Source: Brachionus rotundiformis
Lineage: Eukaryota > Rotifera > Eurotatoria > Ploima > Brachionidae
Direction: 5' to 3'
Assembly: GCA_016802295.1 (NCBI GenBank)
Contig: JAESIW010000157.1
Location: 531,847-595,846 of the forward strand
DNA: 64,000 nt
Both the position numbers and the translations under genes were made by a program. The notes under the pieces were generated by a model. It was not told the origin of the DNA, made no database searches, and worked only from the letters and a program-made list of their open reading frames with translations. Shown here in pieces: positions 32,923 through 43,430 of this stretch. Within the stretch, counting starts at the first letter, position 1. Every line of letters begins with the position of its first letter.

Positions 32923-35900
32923 ATGCAAATTGTAAATATATCCGATCCGAATTCTCAGGTCGAACATCACCAGCTTGAACCAATGCAAACCATAGATTTT
33001 GGCAATCTAGACAATGACCAAAACAATCAGCTTGATTTTAATCTCTTGCTGAATCCTTGCAATGATTTGCAAATAAATGAAAATAGTCAAAATATACTTC
33101 AGGATCAATCGAATAATTTTACCAAAATAAGTTTGGTAAATCAGCACCAACAACAAAAAAATGTAATCGATATGAATCAGCCACAGCAAGCCTCAACTAA
33201 CATAGAAAATTTCGATGTTGATCATTTTTTAAATTTTGGTCAACAAACTTCAGCTAATCATGTACCAATTCAACAACAAGAGTCTCAAACGACTCTTCAA
33301 CCATCTAGCCAAATAAGTTCTGTGACTCAATCAAATGTACAAAATGTTCAAACAACAAGTACCACATTGCCCAGAGTGCATAAGCCGTGTGTAGTTTGTG
33401 GTGACAAATCTTCGGGTTATCACTATGGAGTTTCTTCATGTGAAGGTTGTAAGGGTTTTTTTCGACGAAGTGTTCAAAAAAACATGCAGTACACTTGCCA
33501 GAAGGACAAAGATTGTGTCATTAACCGAGTGACAAGAAACAGATGTCAATACTGTCGATTTACCAAATGCTTTACGGTTGGAATGTCCAAAGAAGCAGTT
33601 CGAAATGATAGAAACAAAAAAAAGCCAGTTGAAAATCCGCCTACGCAGAATCTACAACAGCCTGCTTCCAAGCCTCCCCAAACCACTCTTCTAGTTGTGG
33701 ATTCAATTAATGGTATTCAAAATCAGGTGTTGTCAAATCAACAGCCCATCATGGTTCATCAGCAACCTCAGCAACCTCAACTGCCACCTCAAAATATTCC
33801 ACAACTTGTATCTACCATTTCGCCTACAGAAGATTCAGTAGCTTCTCCAAAGTCTGTCGGATCAACTAACAGTTTGCTTTTGAATAGCATTAATTCTTTG
33901 ACTCCTCGTGTCTATACCCCCGATGAACAAGATTATGAAATAATGGAAATTTGTAATTCACTATTTGATCAAACATTTGAAAAGTTAACCCTAAGTGAGG
34001 CAGATGAACAGATTTACTTAAATGAAATTAAAGGTGGAAATTCAACTCACCTGTTTAAATTTGATAATGATGAATTTACATCTAGCGGAATAAGGAAATG
34101 TATTAAGTTTTGTATGAATTTGCCAGGTAATAATGATCTATGTACAGATGATCGTGCCAAATTACTCAAATATGGTGTTTACGAGTTGACAGTAAGTCAA
34201 ATACTGAATTTTTTAACTCTAAAAATTAAAGATTTTCTTGAATATTTAGAAAATTAGCTTTATAATTAATTTAATAATTGGATTTTTAATCAATATTGTT
34301 TTTTTTTTAATTTGATACAACAAAATATTTTTCTATAAGTAATAAACTGGTTCAGGAAATGCAACATGGTAAACAAACATAATTGTATTTTTTGAAGCAT
34401 TATGTTAGAACAGACTATGAAAATTAAGCAGAAATTAAATTATAATGTATTTGAGTGAAGTTCTTTTAGTACCATGCTAAATTTACGGAACCAGCTTTTA
34501 ACCATAAATATCTTTGACTTGACTTTGGCCTAGCTTTTCAAAATTTTTATATTATTTTCCTTTTTAATCTTTCTTCATTCAAGTTACTGGTAGTCGTATT
34601 CCTTTCCCTCACCCTTGAATACTCCGTTGATTGGTATGTGTGATTCCTTAATTCTAATTACAAACCAAAGTCACCGGAACGATTTTGATTTGTTGATATA
34701 TTTGCTCGAAATCTGTTCTTCTGAATAGTTCAGCATTTGGTAATGTGTTAGGCCTTTACATTCTGAGAATCTATATGCACATATTGTAAAAGGTGCTCAA
34801 ATTTTTTCTACCAGGCTTCCTTCTAAAATTTGCTTCCGTACATCATAGTTGCTTTTGTTACATTGTTTCTTAGCAGAATTCCATGGGTTGCTGAAATACC
34901 TCGATAAATACATTACAAAGTTTACCAAGTTTCCAAATAAATGTGAATTTTATTATGGATTTGAATTGTGCACCATCGACTGGAATTGGGATTTCTAACT
35001 TCTTGTTTATGCACATGACTTCCTTTTAAGTCCGATTCATCTAGAGCCCAGTTGGTTTAGAGTCTTGCTAAGTCTTGCGTCTTTCATTATTGTTTATTAG
35101 AATCAGATTACATGAAACCTTTTTAATCCATTAATCAAACAAATATTTTTTTAAAAATAATTCTATATTAATAAAAAAATAAAAATTAAAGAAATTTAGG
35201 AATTGATTTTTATTTATAAGTAATTAATTTTTTAAAAATTATTTTAAGCTAATGAGATTGGCATACCGTTATAACAAAGCATTGGATGCAGTAGTTTTGA
35301 CTAATGGCTCGCTGGTAAATGACCAAATTCTTTCAAAAAGTGACAATAGTGGACTAGGATCGTTTTACACTCAGACTTTGTTTAAATATTTTAGGACTTT
35401 TTCCAAATACAATATGACCAATTTACAATTTTCGATTTTATGTTCGATTAAGTTTTTTTCAATCGAGCGTTCTTTTCTTATGGAACGCTTCAAAGTACAG
35501 CAAATTCAAGAAAAGTACTTACAAATATTTGAGTATCTTTTGTTCGAACAGCATCATTCCAAAGCTCAAATGTTAATGACCAACATACTTCTTTCTTTTA
35601 TCAGTTTAAAAACTCTAGAAATTTTGAGTAAAATAAATAAATATTTTTATTTTAGAAATAAATTTAATTAATTTTTTAGCTGCGGAGAAATTTTTAAATA
35701 TAGTAAGTAATAATGAAAAAACAAGTCAACCAAACAACTCTGCGATGGATGGATACATTTTGGAAGTTCTTCACAGAGAACACTACAATGTAACTTCAAA
35801 TGAATCGCTAATCGAGCAAAATTTAAACTCAATTTTGTTTTTGGGTCAGTCGAATGTTGGAAACGGCGTTGTGTTAAACGATCAGACAAAATCAATCACA

Positions 35901-36305
35901 ACATCACAATCAAATCCTCATCCAATAATTAAGCTACAGCCTTACATACCGGAAGCAAATGGAGATCAAAACATTTCATCATCAGCTCAATCAGTCCAAA
36001 TTCTGGACAACCAAAGCAATATCTTTCCAAGTTCGAACAAGCCGGTCATTTACACTCTGAATCAACTACAATCTTCTCAGACGCCAACTAAACAGAACCA
36101 GATAATAAAATTAACAAATGGCATGTCTTTTTCAACTCAGTCTGGGCTTAAACTTCCCTTGGTCAATCAACAAACACAACAAGCTGGTGATCAAATATCA
36201 GTTACAAATCAAGCACAACAGCCTCAACAAATGCTTAATTTGGTCTTGGTTACTGATGGGGTAAATGGTGGTGTGAGCTATCTCTCACTTATGCCACAAA
36301 GCTGA
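32923..36305 (+). CDS. Nuclear receptor, retinoic-acid-receptor type (NR1B-like)
   Basis: Three exons: 32923-34191, 35249-35627, 35680-36305 (2274 nt, 757 aa). A 150-residue Gln/Asn-rich A/B region precedes a perfect two-zinc-finger DNA-binding domain (about residues 152-217): CVVCGDKSSGYHYGVSSCEG with P-box EGCKG, FFRRSVQKNMQYTC, then CVINRVTRNRCQYCRFTKCF. It ends in VGMSKEAVRNDRNKKK, the form of vertebrate RARs, which bind DNA as heterodimers with RXR. The ligand-binding domain is recognisable but divergent: YTPDEQDYEIMEICNSLFDQ, IRKCIKFCMNLPG, DDRAKLLKYGVYELT, then LMRLAYRYNKALDAVVLTNG after a 1.05 kb intron. After helices 10-11 there is a 170-residue Gln/Ser-rich F domain and no clear AF-2 helix. 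Retinoid binding cannot be judged. Assignment to RAR rests on the DBD and LBD helices 3-5. Confidence 0.88.
34380..35090 (-). mobile_element. Possible decayed transposon inside receptor intron 1
   Basis: This part of the intron is clearly less AT-rich than other introns, and the intron (1057 bases) is about twenty times the usual length. On the minus strand broken frames give protein-like pieces such as HGILLRNNVTKATMMYGS and ECKGLTHYQMLNYSEEQISS; the first resembles the YGSE region after the RT of LINEs. Stops and frame changes are many. Family uncertain. Confidence 0.3.
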
Positions 36306-37467
36306 TTGTTTTTTTTTTATTTTTTTAAATAAGTTAAAAAATTAATTTTTAAAAGATTTCTATTTTTGTATTAAATTTTGTTGAATTAGAATGGTATATT
36401 TTATTCGTACTTTTTATTTTGATAAATAAAAATAAATTTTTTTAGACTAATTAATGATATATATTTTGATTGTTTAAAGAAATAGTAAAGGGATTAAAAC
36501 AACTCAATGACAAATATTTTTTTTAAAATCGAATATACAAAGATTAATCTTAGCTCTACAAGCCCTGTTTTACCTGATATTTAGAATTATCATAATTTTT
36601 TTTTAAATTACTAATAGACAAAAAATTTAGAACTTAATTTACTCGATTGGTTTGTATAGAGATAACACAATTATGGTTATTTTGGTCGATTGTGAGGAAA
36701 AATTTAACATCTTAGGAATTAAAGTAGCAAATATCTTAGTTATCTTCAAAAGATAAAAGTCGAACAACTGTGAAAATTATTTCCAAATAAATAAATAAAT
36801 TTTTTTTATTTTAAAAATTTCAATTAAGTTTAAATAAAAAAAATTATTATAAAAATTTTAATTTATAATCAACAAAGGTAAAAAAAGTCCATTTTGAATT
36901 TTTGAAAAATATATTTTTACATGATACTTTTATAAATATTTTTTTTTTGTTTAAATTCAAAAAGTAATTAATTTTTAGATTGATACATGAAAATGTCGAT
37001 TGTTTTTTTTAGAAAAAAATAGATTTTATTTTAATTTAAAGTTGGTTGATTATCTATTTGAAGAGTAAAATAATTTATGCTTTATATTATGATTTAAAGG
37101 ACCTAGATTAAGAAAAAATACCTTTACAAAATAAGATCTTAGCAGGTTTGAGTTTTTCTAGTTCGCTTTTTAAACTTAACCTAAATATTTTCCAATTCTT
37201 TAAGTCGTAAAATTAAAAAAATTTGAGTAATTTTGATTATTAAACACTTGGTCATCAACGTTCTCAATCATAATTTAAAAAAAATTATAATTCACCGTGG
37301 CGATTCAGACTAAAACCATATAGAGAACGAAAATAATTATTTTTAATTGCACTTTCTCATATTTTAACTAGAATAACAATATTTTTCAGAAATCTAATCG
37401 ATTTTTATTTTTTTAAATAAAATATTCTTTACATAGATTTATAACTTAATTTTTGTCAGAGTTAATA
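36306..37467. other. Intergenic, nuclear receptor to EGF gene
   Basis: 1.16 kb of AT-rich spacer with poly-A signals after the receptor stop (AATAAAAATAAA near 36425). Nothing else supported. Confidence 0.5.
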
Positions 37468-38253
37468 ATGAAGATTTTGAAAGCAATTTTTTTATGCGCA
37501 TTAATTAGCCTTATTCAAATAGGTATTTAAGATAATTTTAATTTGAAACCATTTAATTAATATTTCTAGCTGATTGCCAACTAATAAGATGCTCGAATAA
37601 TCCTTGCAAAAATGGTGGCAGATGCATAGATCAGCCTGGGACATTTTATGGTTATAATTGTGTGTGTCAAGATCCATGGACAGGAATTAACTGCGATCAA
37701 TGTAACTTATTTCTTGAATTTTTAGCGTCATAAAAATAACTTTGTTTAAGATAAAGGAAAATATAATGGAATGAATCCTCAGTATAATAACTATCAAAAC
37801 AGCTATCAAAATGGATACCAAAATGGATACCAAAATAATAATAATAATCCCTACAATAATAATAATAACAACAATGGCAATTATAATTACAATTATAGAA
37901 ACGATCAACCTACGAACCCCTGTAGTTCTTCGCCTTGCTTTAACAGCGCAGTATTTTTGCTTTTTATAAAAGATAAGAATAAATAAATTTGATTTTATAA
38001 AAAGGTTTGCCAACCAAACGGAGGTGATAGTTATTATTGCTTATGCAAATATGGTTACTATGGAAGTCGATGCGAAAGCTTTGGTAAATAAATGTTCAAT
38101 TATTTGATAAATTTTTTTTCTATTTTAAATTTCCAAGACAATCCAAAAGGAAAACTATTGGCAATAATTTTAGGCACAATCTTACCATTTTTTGCCATTG
38201 TTATAATTGTGTCCTTTATAATTTTTTGCTGTTGTTGCAATCGACGAAAATAG
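37468..38253 (+). CDS. Small type I membrane protein with two EGF domains and an Asn/Tyr-rich linker
   Basis: Five exons: 37468-37522, 37570-37701, 37751-37950, 38005-38083, 38138-38253 (582 nt, 193 aa). Exon 1 is a signal peptide (MKILKAIFLCALISLIQI). Exon 2 is a six-cysteine EGF domain (CSNNPCKNGGRC then YNCVCQDPWTGINC). Exon 3 encodes a low-complexity linker built from YQNG, QNNNN and NYNYNY units, and then begins a second EGF domain (CSSSPCFNSA) that exon 4 finishes (VCQPNGG, YYCLCKYGYYGSRC). Exon 5 is one transmembrane helix (LAIILGTILPFFAIVIIVSF), a cluster CCCC likely to be palmitoylated, and a short basic tail NRRK. The modular exons suggest a surface or secreted adhesion-like role; no named ortholog is recognised. 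The repeated AAAATGGATACC units at 37808-37833 show the linker grows by slippage. Confidence 0.85.
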
Positions 38254-39746
38254 AAGCTAATTGATTTTTAATCATTTTTATGTGTAAAAAATCCTATCAA
38301 GAATCTCTGTTTAATTATATGATAATTTTTATTTTTTTTAATTTTTTAAATTTAAATTAATAAAAAAAGACAAAAATAAATTAATTTTTTAATTATTAAT
38401 ATTTTTCAATTATAATCATTAAGTTATTTTTTCAGTGGTAGTATCTCTCTTAGCTCATCAAACCAGTCTTATCTTCTAATTATTTTCTAGTTAAATTTTT
38501 TTTATGGCAAAAATTTACAATATAAAAAAATTTTAAATTTTATTAAGAAAAAATTTATAATGAACCAATTTAAAGTAAGACCAAAAGTTATATTAAATTT
38601 ATAAGTGATGAGAACACTTAGACAATCTTCAAAAATTTTTTCATATTTTTGTTTATAAATTTGAATAAACTTACTCAAGCAGATTTTGCTAGTTGTTTTT
38701 ATTTGATATGTAAAATAGGGTATATTTGATGAATTATATTTATTTTTAATGTCTTATCTTCCTTAAAAAATAATATACAAAAAGTTTGCTTAGAATTTTT
38801 GGAATTTTATTTTGTTTTAATTAACAAAAAAAATACTAAATATTAAATTATCTTTACCTACAAGATTGTTGAATGAAAATTATAAAATTAAAAAAAATCA
38901 TCCAAACAAATTTCGATACAAATGACTTTACTATTCAAGACTTTTTTTTTTGACTTCTATAATTGTAAATATGTTTTAATTAGGCTTTCAAAGAGAGATT
39001 TTAATCTTTAGCTTAAAAATTGTTACAGTAAGCTTATTGTACATAGACAAATAAAAATTTTCAAAAATTATACAATATACTTTATTATTTTATATATTTT
39101 AAAATCGATATTTCTTTATTTGGTATAATTAATTGAAGCAATTACCAAATATTTTCATTAGACATTCTTTTCAACTTTATTATCTTTTATTATGAACTAA
39201 ATTACTTAAGCGTAAAATGACCACTGATGCGATGATTTTCCAAAAAACCAAGATTTCGAAAAGATTATAAACATATACCGTGTGTATTATTCAAAAATAC
39301 ATCGAGAGACTACTTTGTATAATTTTTATTAATCATTGATTCTGTTAATTATTCATTTAAATATTTACTACAAAAATTAATCAATTTTTATTGATAGATC
39401 TTCATAAACTAGTGCAGTGAATTAATCTTGGACATAAAATGACAAAAGTAAAAAATATGTAACAACCAAGTCTTAGAAAATCTTTTAAATAGTAATTGAA
39501 AAATAAACCTTATAAATGATAAAAATATAAACGAAAAAAATAATTAACTTTGTTTGTGGTTGTATCTGTTTCTAATCACAAAATGAAGTATTTATTCGTT
39601 TTTAAACAAAAATATTTTAAAATACTCGAAAGAATTTCAGTAAGAATTTTTTATTCGTTTTGTAAACAAATTTTGTTAATATAAATTTGATTGAAAAATA
39701 TTTTATCCATTATATTTTAAGTAAAATTTTAAATAATCAACAAAAA
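38254..39746. other. Intergenic, EGF gene to small Cys-rich ORF
   Basis: 1.5 kb of very AT-rich DNA. No coding sequence, RNA gene or ordered repeat is seen. Confidence 0.5.
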
Positions 39747-39911
39747 ATGTCCAATGGATGTTGTTTTAATGATATAAATTTAACAAGCGATTTTAATTGC
39801 TATAGAAATGTAAGCGGATGTTGTGTTCCTGGTTGTTTTGCCACAGTTCCAAGAGCTCTAATCACAGCAAAATATTTGAAGAAAAAAGTCAACTACCGAC
39901 GTTGTTTATGA
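39747..39911 (+). CDS. Possible small cysteine-rich protein
   Basis: Open frame of 54 codons starting MSNGCCFNDINLTSDFNCYR with two CC pairs (GCCF, GCCVPGC) and seven cysteines in all, ending in a basic segment KYLKKKVNYRRCL. An upstream in-frame ATG at 39687 would add 20 residues that look like leader. There is no clear signal peptide. It could be a real small gene or one exon of a longer one. A 7-bp stem AAAGAAG/CTTCTTT with a 4-base loop lies about 40 bases after the stop. No family recognised. Confidence 0.35.
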   Translation: MSNGCCFNDINLTSDFNCYRNVSGCCVPGCFATVPRALITAKYLKKKVNYRRCL

Positions 39912-40123
39912 AAACATGATTTAAAATTTTAAAACTTCCCTTGACGGCAGCCAAAGAAGCTATCTTCTTTAAAGAATTATTTTCAATGAAAATATCGCAA
40001 AATTTTATGTTAAAAATTGTTTACGTCATTTTAATTTAATTGTCCTATAATTAAATTAAATCCAATTTAATTTTTACACTTTATCTATCTTTTGTTTTAA
40101 AATGATCTTATTCACTTAAGAAA

Positions 40124-40897
40124 ATGATTTTAAAATACAAAATATCTTTTTTATTTTTTATTGCTTTTTTAATTCAATCTTGTCTAAGTTTAAACTATGA
40201 AGAAGAAGATTCATCTTCGGCAGATGATGATCAAATATCTGAAGAGTTTCGTTTAAAAAGAAGCTCTGGTCCAAAGAAGCACAAAAATAGGCTTAAAGAG
40301 ATACTTAATTTTCAGAAAAAGTTCAATGATTCAATGCATAAACTAAAAAATGAACCTGGCAAAGAGTTGAGCAAAAAAATTTTTGCCAAATTAAAATATA
40401 TACTCGGCAAAGGAGAATTTTTTATAATCTTTGATTGTAAAAATCCTAGCTATTACGACACAGATGAAAAATTGGTTCGCATTAAACCCAAAAATATCTT
40501 AAAAAGTCTTAAGAAAACTGATAATTGTTCAGCTAAAAGTGAAAACTTGTGGCATTTTCATGGAAACATGAGTTTTATATCCACATATGATCACAAAGCT
40601 AAAAATTTGTCAAGTTCAGTTTTGCCATTTGACCAGTTTATGGGCTTGTTTAATGATTTAGAGCTGTGCGAAGATTTTATGAAATTGATGAGACATCCTT
40701 CTTTTTACAACAAAGCTTATAGGAAGCCTTCTCAATGTATTTCTGTGAAAAAAACAACCAAGAGTAAGATAGACCGGAAATTGCCAAATCGACCGGATGC
40801 TCCGAAGTTTGGTTTTCATCAACAACATTTCCAGCAATTTCACCATTTTAATCCATGGGCACGATTTGCTCAATTTGGTTGTAGAGGAGGTGGGTGA
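40124..40897 (+). CDS. Secreted basic protein with His/Phe-rich C-terminus, unknown
   Basis: Intronless frame of 257 aa with good coding character. Residues 1-22 form a signal peptide (YKISFLFFIAFLIQSCLS). An acidic segment EEEDSSSADDDQISEEF follows, ending at RLKRSSG, a plausible furin-type cleavage site, so the mature protein may start near residue 45. The body is Lys-rich with four cysteines (FDCKNPSYY, DNCSAKSENLWHF, LELCEDF, SQCISV) that could pair. The C-terminus has a His/Phe/Gln-rich run, FGFHQQHFQQFHHFNPW, and ends GCRGGG. NGT-type glycosylation sites are few (NMS, NLS, NCS). I do not recognise the family; the layout suggests a secreted precursor. Confidence 0.65.
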   Translation: MILKYKISFLFFIAFLIQSCLSLNYEEEDSSSADDDQISEEFRLKRSSGPKKHKNRLKEILNFQKKFNDSMHKLKNEPGKELSKKIFAKLKYILGKGEFFIIFDCKNPSYYDTDEKLVRIKPKNILKSLKKTDNCSAKSENLWHFHGNMSFISTYDHKAKNLSSSVLPFDQFMGLFNDLELCEDFMKLMRHPSFYNKAYRKPSQCISVKKTTKSKIDRKLPNRPDAPKFGFHQQHFQQFHHFNPWARFAQFGCRGGG

Positions 40898-41789
40898 GGA
40901 AAGTAAAAGCCTTGGATAAAAGCCAAGGCAAACCAGAAAAATGATCAATATTTTGCTCTATTCGAGCATTTATGATGCTTTTTCATTAAATTTAATTAAG
41001 TGATTAAGTTGATGGAATATTTACTCATTTTTCGTTCTTAAAATTAATTATTTTGAAAATTAGAATAAATTGATTCGTATTAAGTTATTAATTTTTATTC
41101 CTAAAATTAAAATGACTCTTTTTATTTTAAACAAATATTATTTCTAGGTCAAAAATAAATCATATTTTTTGGATTTGATATTTGAATCAGATGTCTTCTT
41201 TTCATTAAATCCATTTTATACAACAAAAATATTTGAATAGATAAATAAATTTATACAACATGTATGCCATGTATGTCAACTGTGAGATCAGTAGAAAAAA
41301 GGCCTTACATAAAAAGTTTGTTGAGCTTTAGAGACATTTTTGAGATTGTGGTTATTTTGGTTTAAGTTACCAAACTTTTTAATGATAACCTTATTTACAA
41401 GTGTGTAGCTTTGGATCGCACAATACTACTACTAATTGTACTAGATTTTGATTTTTTATTAGAAATTTTTTAAACAAATTTAGAAATCAATCAAAATTTT
41501 TAATATTATGAAGTTAATAAATATATTTGTCATCTAATTTTTTAATTTTTAATAGTATGTGACTCTCAATTGTTAAGTTTAAGCTTAATACCATTCAAAC
41601 CAGAGCCAAATAAAGTTTTTAAAAAAAAATATTGTACATAAAACATTAATTGATGTTTATATTGATGCTGATAGTTTTTTTAAATTAAAATAAATTTAAA
41701 GTCAAACTTTAATTTTAAAAAATATTATTCGCATGAAAAATACTAATAAAACTAATTAAATAATTTGTGATCTAAAATCTTTTAAAATT

Positions 41790-41863
41790 TAGCAACTATG
41801 CTAACTTGGCAGTTATTACCAAAAGAGTTAGCATAGTTGCTATATTTTGGTAATAACTGCCAA
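41790..41863. repeat. Two interleaved perfect inverted repeats (A-B-A'-B')
   Basis: A is TAGCAACTATGCTAAC (41790-41805) and A' is its exact reverse complement GTTAGCATAGTTGCTA (41827-41842). B is TTGGCAGTTATTACCAAAA (41806-41824) and B' is its exact reverse complement TTTTGGTAATAACTGCCAA (41845-41863). A and B are adjacent and only two bases separate each later pair. The order is that of an H-type pseudoknot, not a simple hairpin. Perfect pairs of 16 and 19 bases are far beyond chance. No coding frame covers them. Confidence 0.95.
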
Positions 41864-42057
41864 AAATGAGTCAAATTGTAGAAAGAATTTTAGCCCAAAA
41901 ATTAATAGAGTAAGGTTCTTGACAAACCTTAATGTTGCTATATGGAGAAAAAATGAATTTTAATTAATTTAAAAACTAAAATTTATAGATTTTTAAAAAA
42001 TAATTTTTGAGTCGAAAGTTTGTCAAATAATTTAATTTTAAAAATTCTTTTTTAAGG

Positions 42058-42236
42058 TGAGACAATAGACTCAAAATATTATAAGTTTAAATCACTATCT
42101 TTTGCAAAACAAGAATACATGTTATTCAACGAGGGAACATTTTCAAGATGGGGTGAAAAAAGCAGAGGGTTCCCAGAGAAGAAATTAAAAAGGCGATTGA
42201 ATCCTCCGATTCAAGGCTCCGTTAAGTTGAGAATTG
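42058..42236 (+). other. Orphan coding-like segment, possible exon
   Basis: After TTTTTTAAG the sequence stays open and is less AT-rich: ETIDSKYYKFKSLSFAKQEY, MLFNEGTFSRWGEKSRGFPE, KKLKRRLNPPIQGS, up to a donor-like ATT|GTAAGG at 42235. No partner exons were found, and the segment follows the interleaved repeats. It could be an exon of an unannotated gene or a transposon remnant. Confidence 0.3.
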
Positions 42237-43430
42237 TAAGGGACACTATTATAACAAATAAATCTTTAATTTTAAATAAAATAATACCAATTTCTTGATT
42301 AATATGGAATAAAATATTAAGTGTTTTTGAAACATGGTTAATATTTTAAAAGGCATACAGCTAAAGATAATGCTCACGAAGTATCTTAAATATTCAAAAG
42401 AAGAAGAATTTTATTATGCCTTATTCGATTAAAACTAAGTATTTACTATGATCAGACAAATTAATAAATTTGGTAAAAATTCTCATTCTATTCAAAAGTA
42501 ATTACATTTTGTTCACAAAAACCGCATTTTTTGAACTTAATATAATTTCATAGTTCTTTAGATATTTTTGATGATATATTTTGAACCGATCATTGCAAAA
42601 ATAAGACTTAGGAAACATTAGGAAGCTAAAAAAATTCTCTTTTCAAAGATTAAACTATATTGGTTAACATTTAAACCATGGACATTTTTATGGTTAACTT
42701 GAGTTCACGGTCACCATGGTTCCTTATAATCAAGTTGTCCAAAGACGAGTTTTTGGCTATATTATATATTTGAGAAGTCATTCTTTATCTGTATAAAATT
42801 TCATCCTAAAAAAGTATTCTTTTCTTATTTGCTTTATTTAAAATTTCAGTCAAGCTTTAGTGATCACCCGTTATTATATTTTTTTGTGTTTCATGGTTTC
42901 CTTCTGTTTCATGAGCTTATTTAACTTGGTCAATTTGAGTCGACACTTTCTATTAAGATTTTATAATAAACTATTTAAAGGAAGAAACAGTTTTTGTTAA
43001 ATCGAGAACACTTTAAAAGTTACTGCCCTGAATCCCGTAGCTGTATTTCACTAGTTTTCATGCCTTATCTATCTGGTGTCTTACTACCAATTAAATATTA
43101 GGCCAAAAATCTTTAAATTTAATTTATTTTTTCATTATGTTGGCGAATTTTACTTATTTAATCATATTGAATTCTTGATCTGAGCCTTGATCTTTTATGA
43201 TTGTCTTATCTAAATGTATAATTAATGGATGAATGCATGGCAAATTTTAGCTTTTGATGATGCTAAAGTTAACGAATGTTTGAAAACTTTAAAAAAAATT
43301 CTCGATTTTATTTTAACCAAAAATATAACATAAAATAAAAATTAATTAGATAAATTAAGTATTAAATTTCAGAATATAGAGTCTTTTTTAAATAAATGCA
43401 TATTTTTATTCATTTAAATAATTTTGCAAA

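Larger units (their letters stand above)
40898..43430. other. Intergenic, secreted orphan to SLC22
   Basis: 2.5 kb that is less uniform than other spacers. It contains the interleaved inverted repeats at 41790-41863, a coding-like stretch at 42058-42236, and patches at 42660-43220 (TTAACTTGAGTTCACGGTCA) that are less AT-rich. The SLC22 promoter should lie at the right end. Confidence 0.5.

Noticed and set aside
37687..38013. Minus-strand frame of Ile/Val repeats
   Set aside because: Complement of the Asn/Tyr-rich linker of the EGF gene, not a membrane protein.
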